A stretch of DNA of 64,000 nt from Carboxylicivirga marina. Lineage in GTDB: Bacteria; Bacteroidota; Bacteroidia; Bacteroidales; Marinilabiliaceae. Shown here in pieces: positions 17,709 to 26,781 of the stretch (the first letter of the stretch is position 1; the number at the start of each line of letters is the position of its first letter). The DNA is taken from contig NZ_JAENRR010000006.1 of the NCBI RefSeq assembly GCF_016612505.1, forward strand, positions 1 to 64,000, read 5' to 3'. A program made the position numbers and the translations under genes. The notes beneath the pieces were generated by a model that did no database searches, had not been told where the DNA came from, and saw only the letters and a program-made list of their open reading frames with translations.

Positions 17709-19808
17709 ATGTCTGATTTGTCGATGCAAAATATTACCTACCTGCCAGGCGTAGGTTCAAAGCGTGCTGAGCTCTTAAAACAAGAACTCAAAATAGCATC
17801 ATACGAAGATTTACTCTTCTATTTTCCGTATAAATACATCGACCGAAGTAAGTTTTATCAGATTAGAGAAGTGAATGCTAAATTACCCTATATACAAGTT
17901 AAGGGACGTTTTACATCGCTCAAAACCGTGGGTTCGGGTCGACAAAGCCGATTGACTGCTACTTTTACAGATGGCTCGGGCGTGCTTGAACTTGTGTGGT
18001 TTAAAGGGCAAAAATATGTAAAAGAAGGCATTAACTCAGAGGCTGAATACATCGTATTTGGCAAGCCATCGGCCTTTAACGGAAAGATAAACATTGTGCA
18101 CCCCGAATTGGAAAAGGTGAATGAGGGGCAAGCAAAGATAAGTGCATCGCTTCAGGCTTTTTACAATACCACCGAAAAGATGAAGAAGGGCTTTTTGAAT
18201 TCCAAGACCATTCAAAAACTACAGCAGAATATCTTTTTATCGTTTCAGGGAAAGATTACCGAGAGCCTGCCTGCCAGCATCATTGAAAAGTACAAGTTTC
18301 TGAACTTACATGAATCGCTAAAGGCCATTCATTTTCCGCCCAATGCACAGCTGTTGGAAAAAGCACAGCTTCGCCTTAAGTTTGAAGAACTGTTTTACAT
18401 TCAGCTCAACATTTTACGGCAGCGCAATCAGCGAACAAAAGCTATTAAAGGCTACCTGTTTGGTACTGTAGGTGATTATTTAAATGAATTCTATTCGCAA
18501 AAGATACCCTTTGAACTAACCAATGCTCAAAAGCGCGTGATTAAAGAAATACGTCGCGACATGGGCTCAGGCAAGCAAATGAATCGCTTGTTGCAAGGCG
18601 ATGTGGGCTCGGGCAAAACGCTTGTGGCATTAATGGTGATGCTGATTGCCCTGGATAATAACTTTCAGACTTGCCTGATGGCACCAACTGAAATATTAGC
18701 TACGCAACATTTCGAAACCATCAGCGAGATGGTGGAAGGATTGAATATTAAAGTGGCACTCTTAACCGGCTCATCAAAAAAGAAAGAACGTGCAATTATA
18801 GACCAGGATTTACAAAGTGGTGAATTGCAAATATTGATCGGCACCCATGCTTTGCTCGAAAACAAGGTAATATTTAACAACCTAGGCCTTGTAGTGGTTG
18901 ATGAGCAGCATCGTTTTGGAGTAGCACAAAGAGCTAAATTGTGGCGAAAGAATACGCAACCACCACACATATTGGTGATGACTGCAACTCCAATTCCGCG
19001 TACGCTGGCCATGACTATTTATGGCGACCTGGAAGTATCGATAATTGATGAGTTACCACCCGGACGAAAGCCTATTGAAACAGCTCATTATTTCCACAAT
19101 CGTCGAAACAACCTCAACAAATTTATCAAGGGTGAACTCGAAAAAGGTCGTCAGGTGTATGTGGTTTATCCACTGATTGAAGAATCGGAGAAAATGGATT
19201 TTAAAAACCTGGCGGAGGGTTACGATTATATGCAAAAGGTGTTTTCGGATTATAAAGTGAGCATGGTACATGGTAAAATGAAGCCGGCCGAAAAAGAAGC
19301 CGAAATGCAGGAATTTGCTGCCAATCGCTCACAGATACTGGTGTCGACCACTGTAATTGAAGTAGGTGTAAATGTGCCGAATGCATCGGTGATGGTCATC
19401 GAGAGTGCCGAACGCTTTGGCTTATCGCAATTGCACCAGCTACGAGGCCGTGTTGGCCGTGGTGCCGACCAAAGCTTTTGTATACTAATGACCGGCTACA
19501 AACTATCGGAAGAAACCCGCAAGCGTATGGATATTATGACACGCTCAACCGATGGCTTTGAAATTGCCGAAGCAGATCTGAAGTTGCGTGGTCCGGGCGA
19601 TTTGGAAGGTACCCAACAGTCGGGATTGCCTTTCTCACTTAAAATTGCCAACCTGGGACGCGATGGTCAGATACTGCAATTTGCCCGCCAGGTAGCCGAA
19701 GCTATATTGGCCGACGATCCGGTTTTAGAAAAAGATGAGAACTACATACTGATTAAACAGCTAAAGAAACTGGCACGCGAAAAAATGAACTGGAGCATGA
19801 TTAGCTAG
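17709..19808 (+). CDS. recG: ATP-dependent DNA helicase RecG
   Basis: 699 residues, full length for RecG. N-terminal YLPGVGSKRAELLK helix-hairpin-helix, OB-type wedge domain at ~60-150 (IQVKGRFTSLKTVG...LELVWF), helicase domain with Walker A LQGDVGSGKT (~292-301), DEQH box VVDEQHRFG (~397), TATPIPRTLAM, motif VI LHQLRGRVGRG, and the C-terminal GFEIAEADLKLRGPGDLEGTQQSG TRG motif region needed for fork reversal. It remodels stalled forks and branched recombination intermediates. Codon usage is somewhat more GC-rich than the flanking genes. ATG 17709 is the longest start; ATG 17724 is also plausible. Confidence 0.95.
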   Translation: MSDLSMQNITYLPGVGSKRAELLKQELKIASYEDLLFYFPYKYIDRSKFYQIREVNAKLPYIQVKGRFTSLKTVGSGRQSRLTATFTDGSGVLELVWFKGQKYVKEGINSEAEYIVFGKPSAFNGKINIVHPELEKVNEGQAKISASLQAFYNTTEKMKKGFLNSKTIQKLQQNIFLSFQGKITESLPASIIEKYKFLNLHESLKAIHFPPNAQLLEKAQLRLKFEELFYIQLNILRQRNQRTKAIKGYLFGTVGDYLNEFYSQKIPFELTNAQKRVIKEIRRDMGSGKQMNRLLQGDVGSGKTLVALMVMLIALDNNFQTCLMAPTEILATQHFETISEMVEGLNIKVALLTGSSKKKERAIIDQDLQSGELQILIGTHALLENKVIFNNLGLVVVDEQHRFGVAQRAKLWRKNTQPPHILVMTATPIPRTLAMTIYGDLEVSIIDELPPGRKPIETAHYFHNRRNNLNKFIKGELEKGRQVYVVYPLIEESEKMDFKNLAEGYDYMQKVFSDYKVSMVHGKMKPAEKEAEMQEFAANRSQILVSTTVIEVGVNVPNASVMVIESAERFGLSQLHQLRGRVGRGADQSFCILMTGYKLSEETRKRMDIMTRSTDGFEIAEADLKLRGPGDLEGTQQSGLPFSLKIANLGRDGQILQFARQVAEAILADDPVLEKDENYILIKQLKKLAREKMNWSMIS

Positions 19809-19919
19809 TGATGATAAGCTGTCAAAAAAAATATAGTCAATCATTATAAACTAAGTGAATCCTAAATATATCCTTGCCCAATCAATCGATATGTATTCTA
19901 TCAAATCAGGCTTTTCTTA

Positions 19920-20303
19920 TCAGTCTTCAGTTTCCATTTGGTTCTCAAGCAACCATTCTTTCGCCATCTCATAATCATCGAAGAATCTCATGATTCCAAA
20001 AGACCAGTTATAAGCAACGGTATTAGCAAATCCATATTTTTCAGAGTCTTGGTTATAAACAACGGCTCCTTTATATTTTTTATTGAACCCATATTTATCG
20101 AGGTATTTTGCAATAAGATGAATATCAATAATTTTGGCTTCAAATTTACAATCTCTATGATCCAATAGAATCCTATAACAGTTAAATTTCTTGGCAAACT
20201 CAGTAGCTTTTAAAAGAAAACCTTCAACATCAGCCTTAGAATAACTGCTTTTAGTTTTTAGATAGGCGATTTTATCTTTCTCGATGTACTCAAGTTCAAA
20301 CAT
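19920..20303 (-). CDS. SpoIIAA/STAS-like small protein
   Basis: 127 residues, no signal peptide or membrane segment. Alternating strands and helices (MFELEYIEKDKIAYLKTKS, CYRILLDHRD, KGAVVYNQDSEKYGFAN, MRFFDDYEMAKEWL) fit the SpoIIAA-like/STAS fold. The ending with a Phe-aromatic-Asp....A..WL pattern is typical of short STAS/SpoIIAA-like proteins that are often left unannotated. Function is unknown; a small sensory or lipid-binding role is possible. It is convergent with recG and lies downstream of a gene-free region that carries the repeat array. Confidence 0.65.
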   Translation of the reverse strand: MFELEYIEKDKIAYLKTKSSYSKADVEGFLLKATEFAKKFNCYRILLDHRDCKFEAKIIDIHLIAKYLDKYGFNKKYKGAVVYNQDSEKYGFANTVAYNWSFGIMRFFDDYEMAKEWLLENQMETED

Positions 20304-20967
20304 AACTTTTCGTTTATAATTAACTGATATTCCTCAATCTACACTAATAAAAAAAATCCTATAAGTCATTTATCAAACTATATCTTTTTAGACTCAACCA
20401 CCATTTTTTAACGCTCGCTTGTCAAATTTACTAATAATAAGCTGACAGTGGCATGAGTAAAGTTGTTTAGTTAAAACCACCCATTGATAAACAGTGTTGT
20501 GAAACGAGCTCGTTTCACCTTATTGCAAAGATGCGAAACCTCGAAACACGCTCGCTCAAGAAATTGCAGCTCTGTTATAAGCAGAAACGAGCTCGTTTTA
20601 GTCTTTCGCAGGTCTGCAATTAACTGAGCGAGTCAGTTTCTGTGTTTTGCAGAGCTGCGAAAGGCAGAAACACCCTCGCTCAGCTTTTTGTAGTTTTGCG
20701 ATAAGCCGAGCGAGCGTGTTTCACATTTACTGCTATTTGAATAATCATCAAAAAAACAGAATCCTGAACGTAGCGGGCTTCTGTTAATTAAATATTATAG
20801 ATTAAAGCCCTGACATATAAGTTAAGAGTGAAGAGTAGAAAAAAAAGATGAAATAGTAAAGCTCACATGTTAATACGCATTACTCATTGAAGCTTAATAT
20901 TTATCAGTAACAACCAAGGCGATTGAGGAATAATTATATCTTTAATCCCTTCAGAAAAAACGTAATA
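20304..20967. other. Long divergent intergenic region holding the palindrome array
   Basis: 664 bp without a supportable gene between the SpoIIAA-like gene (leftward) and the CPBP protease (rightward). Its middle third (20492-20732) is a structured array described separately and visibly richer in GC than the AT-rich flanks. A partial unit ACGCTCGCT also occurs at 20411-20419. The right part (20735-20967) is AT-rich with no further signal seen. Confidence 0.6.
20492..20732. repeat. Palindrome array, ~41-bp period, nested in a long inverted repeat
   Basis: Six copies of a 16-17-nt motif with consensus GAAACnnnCTCGCTCAG start at about 20501, 20543, 20584, 20624, 20667 and 20706. Copies 1 and 3 are palindromic (GAAACGAGCTCGTTT core; 20499-20518 is a perfect 20-bp palindrome), copies 4 and 6 are inverted. 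Between them lie five copies of a second motif, TTGCAGnnCTGCGAAAG. Copy 2 (20543-20557) and copy 6 (20708-20722) are perfectly complementary over 15 bases. The second motif at 20603-20619 and 20647-20663 is complementary at 16 of 17 positions. Both pairs centre on ~20632. Outer ends CAGT-N3-GTGAAAC / GTTTCAC-N4-ACTG resemble terminal inverted repeats. It may be a MITE-like element, a structured RNA or a phased binding array. Confidence 0.75.
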
Positions 20968-21780
20968 ATGAATATGACTAAATCATACCCAAGCCTGGCA
21001 CAAAGCTGGGGACTTACTGGCATTGTAATTGGCTGCATGTTGGTTTTCACACCTCTTAACATGGTACTTTTACCAATTATCGGTAAAGAATATGCCATGA
21101 TGGTGTATTACATTGTGATGATGGCCGCTGCCTTTGTTATGGGCCATTTTATTAGAAAAAATGAAACGAATTTAAGGGGCTATAACTGCAAAATTGAATC
21201 GCCACAACTATTACCATTCATCATTTTAGCAGCCATTGGACTATTGATTGGCATCGTTTCGCCAGTGGGTAATCTAATTCCCATGCCCGATATGTTTAAG
21301 GAGTTATTTAAGGAGCTGGCCGAAATGAATGGCTTTGGCGCTTTTGTAACAATGGTTATTGCAGCACCCTTATTTGAGGAAATCATTTTCAGAGGCATAA
21401 TATTGGATGGCATGCTCAAAAAATATTCAGCACGAAAGGCCATCTTCTGGTCTGCCTTTCTCTTTGCTTTTGTGCATCTCAACCCCTGGCAATTTGTTAC
21501 CGGCATGGTAATCGGCGGCTTTATTGGCTGGGTATATTACCACACACGAAGCCTTTCAATAAGCATTATTATTCATGCGGCAGTTAATGCATGTGGTTTC
21601 TCCTTACGGTTTATAGTTGATGAAGAAGCCATGCTCGACCAATCGTTGGTGGAGTCATATGGTGGCAGGACCAATATGATTCTCATTACCGGCAGTGCCA
21701 TTTTAATCGCAGCAGTTTGTCTTTTTTATCTGCACAGGCATTTTAAAAGCAAGGCTCAGCTGCTTGAAGAACATGTTTGA
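20968..21780 (+). CDS. CPBP family intramembrane metalloprotease
   Basis: 270 residues from ATG 20968. A TTG 45 bases upstream would also be in frame but has poorer support. About eight membrane helices. The three CPBP (Abi/CAAX protease) motifs are present: EEIIFRG with E137, E138 and R142; FAFVHLNPWQF with the metal-binding His; and HAAVNA with the last His/Asn. It is therefore likely an active membrane protease of the Rce1-like family. The substrate is unknown; bacterial members are linked to bacteriocin immunity or envelope functions, but no such genes are nearby. It lies downstream of the palindrome array. Confidence 0.85.
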   Translation: MNMTKSYPSLAQSWGLTGIVIGCMLVFTPLNMVLLPIIGKEYAMMVYYIVMMAAAFVMGHFIRKNETNLRGYNCKIESPQLLPFIILAAIGLLIGIVSPVGNLIPMPDMFKELFKELAEMNGFGAFVTMVIAAPLFEEIIFRGIILDGMLKKYSARKAIFWSAFLFAFVHLNPWQFVTGMVIGGFIGWVYYHTRSLSISIIIHAAVNACGFSLRFIVDEEAMLDQSLVESYGGRTNMILITGSAILIAAVCLFYLHRHFKSKAQLLEEHV

Positions 21781-21883
21781 TGTAATAACTAACAACTATT
21801 GTGTGAATTCCTTTCGCGTGATAAAAAAACTTGTTACTACATGAGAGAACCAGTTCGATAGCGTGTGAATCTATCAGATTGAG

Positions 21884-21996
21884 CACTTCCTCTTCTTCAA
21901 GGAGAGGATTTAGGTGAGATGTTTTTTTTACTAGATAACGTAGCGTCATACACTATCCCCCATCGCCTTCGGCACTTCCCCTGAAAGGGGAAGATG
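21884..21996. repeat. Two short hairpin repeats of the dispersed 'CTCACC...CCTCTCC' type
   Basis: At 21884-21923 CCTCTTC-TTCAA-GGAGAGG forms a 7-bp hairpin followed by ATTTAGGTGAGAT. At 21975-21993 CTTCCCCT-GAA-AGGGGAAG is a perfect 8-bp hairpin preceded by CATCGCCTTCGGCA. Both resemble dispersed intergenic repeats seen across many bacterial genomes, probably as decayed copies (recollection, not checked). No coding content. Confidence 0.5.
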
Positions 21997-22061
21997 GATA
22001 TACATTCGTTAAAAACAGTCTGGTAATATTCTGTTTGCTCTGCAACCTTTGCAGTTAAATA

Positions 22062-24029
22062 CTAAAGCGCTACTACTTCTTCGGCAACCTTGGTTAATAT
22101 AATTTTCGAGTTCGTTTTTGAGGTCACGGTATTCATAAAGTTCTTCAAGTCTTTGTACTGCTCAGCCGAATAGTTCGCTTTTTTAAAGCTGTAACTCGAT
22201 ATAATTTGAATTTGATCCCCCTTGACCGCAGCTATATAACTGAACATGACATTCTCATTGGTAATGCTATGTGACGATGGCAGCTCTTCTATTTCATAGC
22301 CCTCAGGAATGTTTATAGTTGATATGTACCTATTACCTTTCAGGTAAATTAAATCAATAGGCAACGCACGCTTTTCTTGTTTAAAAGGATTCTCTTGTTC
22401 AGCTAAATTTATAAAAGGAGATATAACTAACTGATTATCTATCCGATCATACGAATGCGTAAATTCAAAGTTGTATTTAAAAGGCAATGCCATTTCGTAC
22501 AGGTTCACAACATTTATATTTTCTATAAGATTGAAGCCCTTTTGCATAAATTCTTTTTCCAATTTTCCCTTATCATTGTGATATTCTCCACGTTCATTTA
22601 GCGCTAAATAACCAGTACTTTTCGCCATTAAACGACCTTGTAATTTATCTTCTTTCAAGTTAATTTCTATCGCCAGATTATATTCTTCAATAGAAATTGC
22701 ACTATTAGAAATAGTTACCCAGCTCTCACTATCCTCTTCAACAATAAAACCCTTACCATTGATACAGCGCGATGGTATTAAGTTATTTGGGCACATATCT
22801 TCAGTGGCATCCACTAGTCGCATTTTGCCATCTGCTTCAACCAATGCCAATACATAGTTAAACAGGTTTGAATAAGGAAAATCATCACTCACCTTGCCAT
22901 TATCACGCGTACTGATAATAACGGGAGAAGCCTTCAATCCCACAGCACGCAATGCACCAATTGTACTCAGGTTTATATTTCCTGAATTACCTGCTAACTT
23001 CTGGTTAAACTCTTTAAAAGAGGAGCGAGCAGATTTACCAGAGTAGCCGTTCCACTTATAAGCCTCTTTCATATAATTTAATACAGCATCTAATCTGTCT
23101 TCCTCTGACTTTTCTAATAAATATGCAAAGGTTTTTACACCCCACTTCTCAGCTTTTCTCAGGTATCTTCCAAAATTTGTATAATCAAGTAGCTCTTCAG
23201 CCATATCAGGCCAGGTATTCATAAACTGCTTTGAATAACCTTGTGGATAATTAATTTCAGACAGCTGAAAATCAATCTTTTTAATATAGTCGTTGCGCGA
23301 TGATATAAAACTTTCATCTTTAAAAGATGGCACATTTTTTAATCCAAATTCATAAACCATATCGTTAAAAGGAATACCAGAAAACTTTCTCCCGAAACCA
23401 CTCTTCTCATAAGACTTAAAATGATCCATACGACTTGCTCCCTGTATACGGTAACGATATGAATAAAACGGTATCATATTAACCGTATACTCACTATACA
23501 TGGTTGGTATATCTGTTTGAAACTCCCAATCTTTTAAATGCATATAATAAGGCGAATAAACCGAGTATTTAATTTCTATAACAGAACCTCTTTTAATATT
23601 GGGCATTGCAAACTTCTTGGTATACCAGTTTTTATTTATTTTCTCTTCAAACACATTTTTGCGCTCGAGTGGAATCTGCATAAGTCGCCCATCTTCAAAG
23701 TTAAACGTATAGCCTTCAATTTCACCTACCTTTTCTTTATCATCATCATCTTGGAACAATGGTATTTCAAATTCACCTTGGTCAAAGGCTGCTTCATTAA
23801 AAATTTTAATTCTTATATGTCGGTCAAAGCGCAGTTCAAATCCATCATCGGTATTAACAAACCACGAATTTCCTTTGTCGAAAATTACAACAGCTGCAGC
23901 ATCCTTCTCAAAGCTACACTCTTTGAGTTGAATATCAGAAGGAAGTAACACTCCGAATTCTGCTTTTTGAGCTCCCATATAAGAAGGAACCATCCATAAA
24001 ATGAGTAAGGTAAAAACAATTGATTTCAT
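22062..24029 (-). CDS. DUF3857/transglutaminase-like exported protein, probably inactive
   Basis: 655 residues with signal peptide (VFTLLILWMVPSYMGAQ). An N-terminal DUF3857 domain (~residues 60-230) is followed by a transglutaminase-like core (~300-410) and a beta-rich C-terminal domain. Compared with its neighbour at 24050, the Cys position (GDC) reads GNI, the catalytic His (FNH) is Tyr in FNYVLALV, and only the Asp (VDATEDMC) is kept. It is thus likely a pseudo-enzyme that binds rather than cleaves or crosslinks peptides. It lies 20 bp downstream of the active-looking paralog in the same operon, which suggests the two products may work as a pair. Confidence 0.8.
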   Translation of the reverse strand: MKSIVFTLLILWMVPSYMGAQKAEFGVLLPSDIQLKECSFEKDAAAVVIFDKGNSWFVNTDDGFELRFDRHIRIKIFNEAAFDQGEFEIPLFQDDDDKEKVGEIEGYTFNFEDGRLMQIPLERKNVFEEKINKNWYTKKFAMPNIKRGSVIEIKYSVYSPYYMHLKDWEFQTDIPTMYSEYTVNMIPFYSYRYRIQGASRMDHFKSYEKSGFGRKFSGIPFNDMVYEFGLKNVPSFKDESFISSRNDYIKKIDFQLSEINYPQGYSKQFMNTWPDMAEELLDYTNFGRYLRKAEKWGVKTFAYLLEKSEEDRLDAVLNYMKEAYKWNGYSGKSARSSFKEFNQKLAGNSGNINLSTIGALRAVGLKASPVIISTRDNGKVSDDFPYSNLFNYVLALVEADGKMRLVDATEDMCPNNLIPSRCINGKGFIVEEDSESWVTISNSAISIEEYNLAIEINLKEDKLQGRLMAKSTGYLALNERGEYHNDKGKLEKEFMQKGFNLIENINVVNLYEMALPFKYNFEFTHSYDRIDNQLVISPFINLAEQENPFKQEKRALPIDLIYLKGNRYISTINIPEGYEIEELPSSHSITNENVMFSYIAAVKGDQIQIISSYSFKKANYSAEQYKDLKNFMNTVTSKTNSKIILTKVAEEVVAL

Positions 24030-24049
24030 TTTTGAGGGATTAGATATAG

Positions 24050-25894
24050 TTATTGATATGTGATCATGCCTTTTTGTAATTCAGCATTCGAGCAGCTTTT
24101 GATGAATTGATATACCTTTTCGTAGTCATCCATCTGATAACTGCCGGCATTAATAATGATATGTCGATAAATGCTTAGCTTATTTTCCTCAGTGGAAATT
24201 ACTCTTTTATAAGATCCGTAATCAGATTCGATATGAATACTTTTTATACCCGAAACATTTTTAATATTACGCGGTAACTCAATTGCGATAGAGTCCTTTA
24301 CATTATATGGATAATTAAAACGAAGCTCTTGTGTTCGCTTCTCTGGCTTGTCGAGCTTTATGTAGAAGGGGCGCAATGGTTTAAGCAATACACGGCTACC
24401 TATTGGTTCGATGATACCATTAAGCTTAGCATCAACAGATAGGTTTAAATAGCTTGAATCGCGATGAAGACGATTAATCTCGTAATCCTGAATATCGGCC
24501 TGCTCGAACATTTCAAGTTCTTCCAGATAATCCAGCTTCTCTCTTTCTGCAAGCCCGTCATCAAGACCTTTGAGGTAATCAAAATAATAACCTTGCAGCC
24601 TGGCTGTTGAATACATTGTTACCTCGCCATCTTTCGCCACATTAACATGTGTGTTATACTCATTTAATACATCATCAATTTTTAAAGCAGGCGTAATTGC
24701 GAGCTTACTGTTTTCATCATCAATTAATAGTACTTTTCGGTTTTGAGTAAACGTTCCCAAATGATTAAAGGGCGATGTGTTATCAGTGCATTCGAGCCAG
24801 ATGGTATCGTTTGCCATAGGCACGCATAATATGACATGGTTAAACTGCTGCGATGGATAGGCTTCTTTTACTTTAACTGGATTCCTACCTGCAAATACAG
24901 CTGTGTAAATCGATGGAATGCCAACTTCATTCAACATGGATTGCATGTAATTACTTAAGGCTTTACAATCGCCATATTTGTTAGTACATACGGATTGCGC
25001 CGATTCAGGCTGTAATCCCCCAATATCCAACGAAACATTGATATAGCGAGTGTTATCTTGCATGTATTTATATAAAACGTCAATTTTCTCAAGCTCGCTT
25101 TTACAATTACTTGTGAGCTGCCTTACTTTTGTTTTCTCTGTCTCAGATAAATTTCCTTGATAGGCTTTTAGTCGAGATAACCACTCGCCAAAACTTTTCC
25201 ACGAATGTGAACTTCCATCCAGCCCATAACAAAAATGCTCAGGTATAATAACGACCTTATTTTGCAACTCGCGATATTGTGGGCCAAACCTCTCGCGTTC
25301 AACATAACTCGCATCTTCAACCTCCCATTTATAAACATCTTTATCTGAAAAATGCTGCACATTAGCTGAATCGACTCCTTGCTCATACACTTGTGCATCT
25401 ATTCCCTTCGGTAATTCAAGCTCAAGTGATGCACTCTTAACAGGTACTTTCTCATATCTGCGAGGTACCCAATAGGCCAAATACAAAAAATCATTCACTT
25501 CTTCCTGATAACTGTATTTTAATACATAGGGATAACGATTATGTATTAATTCAAATGAAAGCACCATGTCATCACTATGAAACTGGTCATATGAAAAAGC
25601 ATTGGCATGGGTGATATCCTTTCGTTTTAAGCTCCTGATTTCATTACCTAACAAATCATAAATTCCAGCCTCCAACTCTTTAATGCTATTCCCTTTGGTA
25701 TAGGGGATTTCTATTTCGGCATAATCAGTTCCTTTAGCCGAATTTATCTGAAGTGAAATCTCTGTTCGTTCAACAAGTTTGTTGCCATTAAACTTTACAT
25801 ATGTTCGATAATCGTTTATCTGACAATCTGGCAATTGTGTATATGCAGTCACAGTCATTGCCAAAAACAATAAAAGCATGAGGGGTAGGCGCAT
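24050..25894 (-). CDS. DUF3857/transglutaminase-like exported protein
   Basis: 614 residues with signal peptide (LPLMLLLFLAMTVTAYTQ). An N-terminal DUF3857 domain and a central transglutaminase-like core with a complete triad: C310 in YGDCKALSNYM, H353 in FNHVILCV and D371 in ECTDNT. The C-terminal ~170 residues are beta-rich (DUF3858-like). Such proteins are periplasmic or surface-attached in Bacteroidota, and their substrates are unknown; a protease or amidase activity is equally possible for this fold. It is the first gene of a two-gene unit with the inactive paralog. Confidence 0.85.
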   Translation of the reverse strand: MRLPLMLLLFLAMTVTAYTQLPDCQINDYRTYVKFNGNKLVERTEISLQINSAKGTDYAEIEIPYTKGNSIKELEAGIYDLLGNEIRSLKRKDITHANAFSYDQFHSDDMVLSFELIHNRYPYVLKYSYQEEVNDFLYLAYWVPRRYEKVPVKSASLELELPKGIDAQVYEQGVDSANVQHFSDKDVYKWEVEDASYVERERFGPQYRELQNKVVIIPEHFCYGLDGSSHSWKSFGEWLSRLKAYQGNLSETEKTKVRQLTSNCKSELEKIDVLYKYMQDNTRYINVSLDIGGLQPESAQSVCTNKYGDCKALSNYMQSMLNEVGIPSIYTAVFAGRNPVKVKEAYPSQQFNHVILCVPMANDTIWLECTDNTSPFNHLGTFTQNRKVLLIDDENSKLAITPALKIDDVLNEYNTHVNVAKDGEVTMYSTARLQGYYFDYLKGLDDGLAEREKLDYLEELEMFEQADIQDYEINRLHRDSSYLNLSVDAKLNGIIEPIGSRVLLKPLRPFYIKLDKPEKRTQELRFNYPYNVKDSIAIELPRNIKNVSGIKSIHIESDYGSYKRVISTEENKLSIYRHIIINAGSYQMDDYEKVYQFIKSCSNAELQKGMITYQ

Positions 25895-25973
25895 TATCTT
25901 TTTTTTATGAAGATAGTATTTTTAGTTAAACACAATAAAACTAATATCTATTTGTAAAGCATCTTAATAAAAC

Positions 25974-26006
25974 AAAAAGCCGCATCACAAAAAATGATAC
26001 GGCTTT
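25974..26006 (-). terminator. Rho-independent terminator of the head-GIN gene
   Basis: AAAGCCG (25976-25982) pairs with CGGCTTT (26000-26006), with an inner ATCA/TGAT extension. Read on the minus strand the stem is followed by TTTTTG. It sits 22 bases after the stop of the gene at 26029. Confidence 0.8.
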
Positions 26007-26028
26007 ACAAATATTATTGAATATATAC

Positions 26029-26718
26029 TTAACGATGACTAATATCTCCGGCTCCCGATTCGTTTAATTGTTTAATCTCAGGATTACCAAGATAGGTAAT
26101 ATCACTTCCACCACTTGCGTTAGCAACGATTTCTTTTTCGGCCCACACAATTGCATCAGATCCACCCGAGGTAGTCACTTTGACTGTTTGGGCTTTAAGC
26201 TCACGGGCGCTAATATCTGAACCACCACTTGAAGAGGCCGTTAACTTGTCAGTTGTACCTTTAATTTTTATATCAGAACCTCCCGAAGTGGTCATTTTTA
26301 ATACCTTGGTATTAACCTCAACATACACATCAGCACCACCACTGGTACTAAGTTTCAAATAGTCCTGTTTAATCACGTTCTGACCATATACATCCGAACC
26401 ACCGCTAGCCATCAGTTTTTCTACTTGCTTAAATGACACATATACTTTCGGAACCGTTTTACTATTCCAATTCCAGCTACTATTGCCCTTCATGTATATT
26501 TTAAGGGTCGAACCTTCAACTTCAGTTATTAATTTATGGATATCCCCTTTTCGACACTCCACCTCCAGTGAATTTTCGCTCGATTGCGTTAGGTATAAGT
26601 CAATACCTGATGAAACACTTATGCCTGAAAAATCATCAACCTGACGTGTTTCCTTTTCTTGGGCTGTGGCTATTGAGGCTGATAACACCACCAATGCCAA
26701 TAATATTGTTTTTCTCAT
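26029..26718 (-). CDS. Head GIN domain (DUF2807) exported protein with SGGSD ladder
   Basis: 229 residues with signal peptide (TILLALVVLSASIATAQ). The N-terminal part matches the head-GIN/DUF2807 adhesin-like fold (VDDFSGISVSSGIDLYLTQ, LEVEC). From ~residue 108 to the end there are seven repeats of the form (S/A/T/E)SGG(S/A)D(I/V), the last degenerate as ESGAGDIS, separated by 17-24 residues. This predicts a right-handed beta-solenoid with one Asp per turn. Likely periplasmic or surface-located; function unknown. It has its own terminator. Confidence 0.85.
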   Translation of the reverse strand: MRKTILLALVVLSASIATAQEKETRQVDDFSGISVSSGIDLYLTQSSENSLEVECRKGDIHKLITEVEGSTLKIYMKGNSSWNWNSKTVPKVYVSFKQVEKLMASGGSDVYGQNVIKQDYLKLSTSGGADVYVEVNTKVLKMTTSGGSDIKIKGTTDKLTASSSGGSDISARELKAQTVKVTTSGGSDAIVWAEKEIVANASGGSDITYLGNPEIKQLNESGAGDISHR

Positions 26719-26781
26719 AGTCTAAAGATTATGCGTTTAGAAAGTATGACGCCTAAACCATGCTGGTAGTTACAGTTATTT

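Noticed and set aside
20492-20732. Possible CRISPR array
   Set aside because: Repeat units are only 16-17 bases, vary in sequence and orientation, and the intervening sequences are themselves repeats, not unique spacers; no cas genes are present.
20304-20967. tRNA or small RNA genes in the largest gaps
   Set aside because: No cloverleaf, T-loop GTTCGA motif or CCA-like end was seen in this or the other long spacers.
22062-24029. Frameshift or pseudogene because catalytic residues are missing
   Set aside because: The frame is intact over 655 codons with signal peptide and conserved flanking domains, so loss of catalytic residues looks selected rather than decayed.
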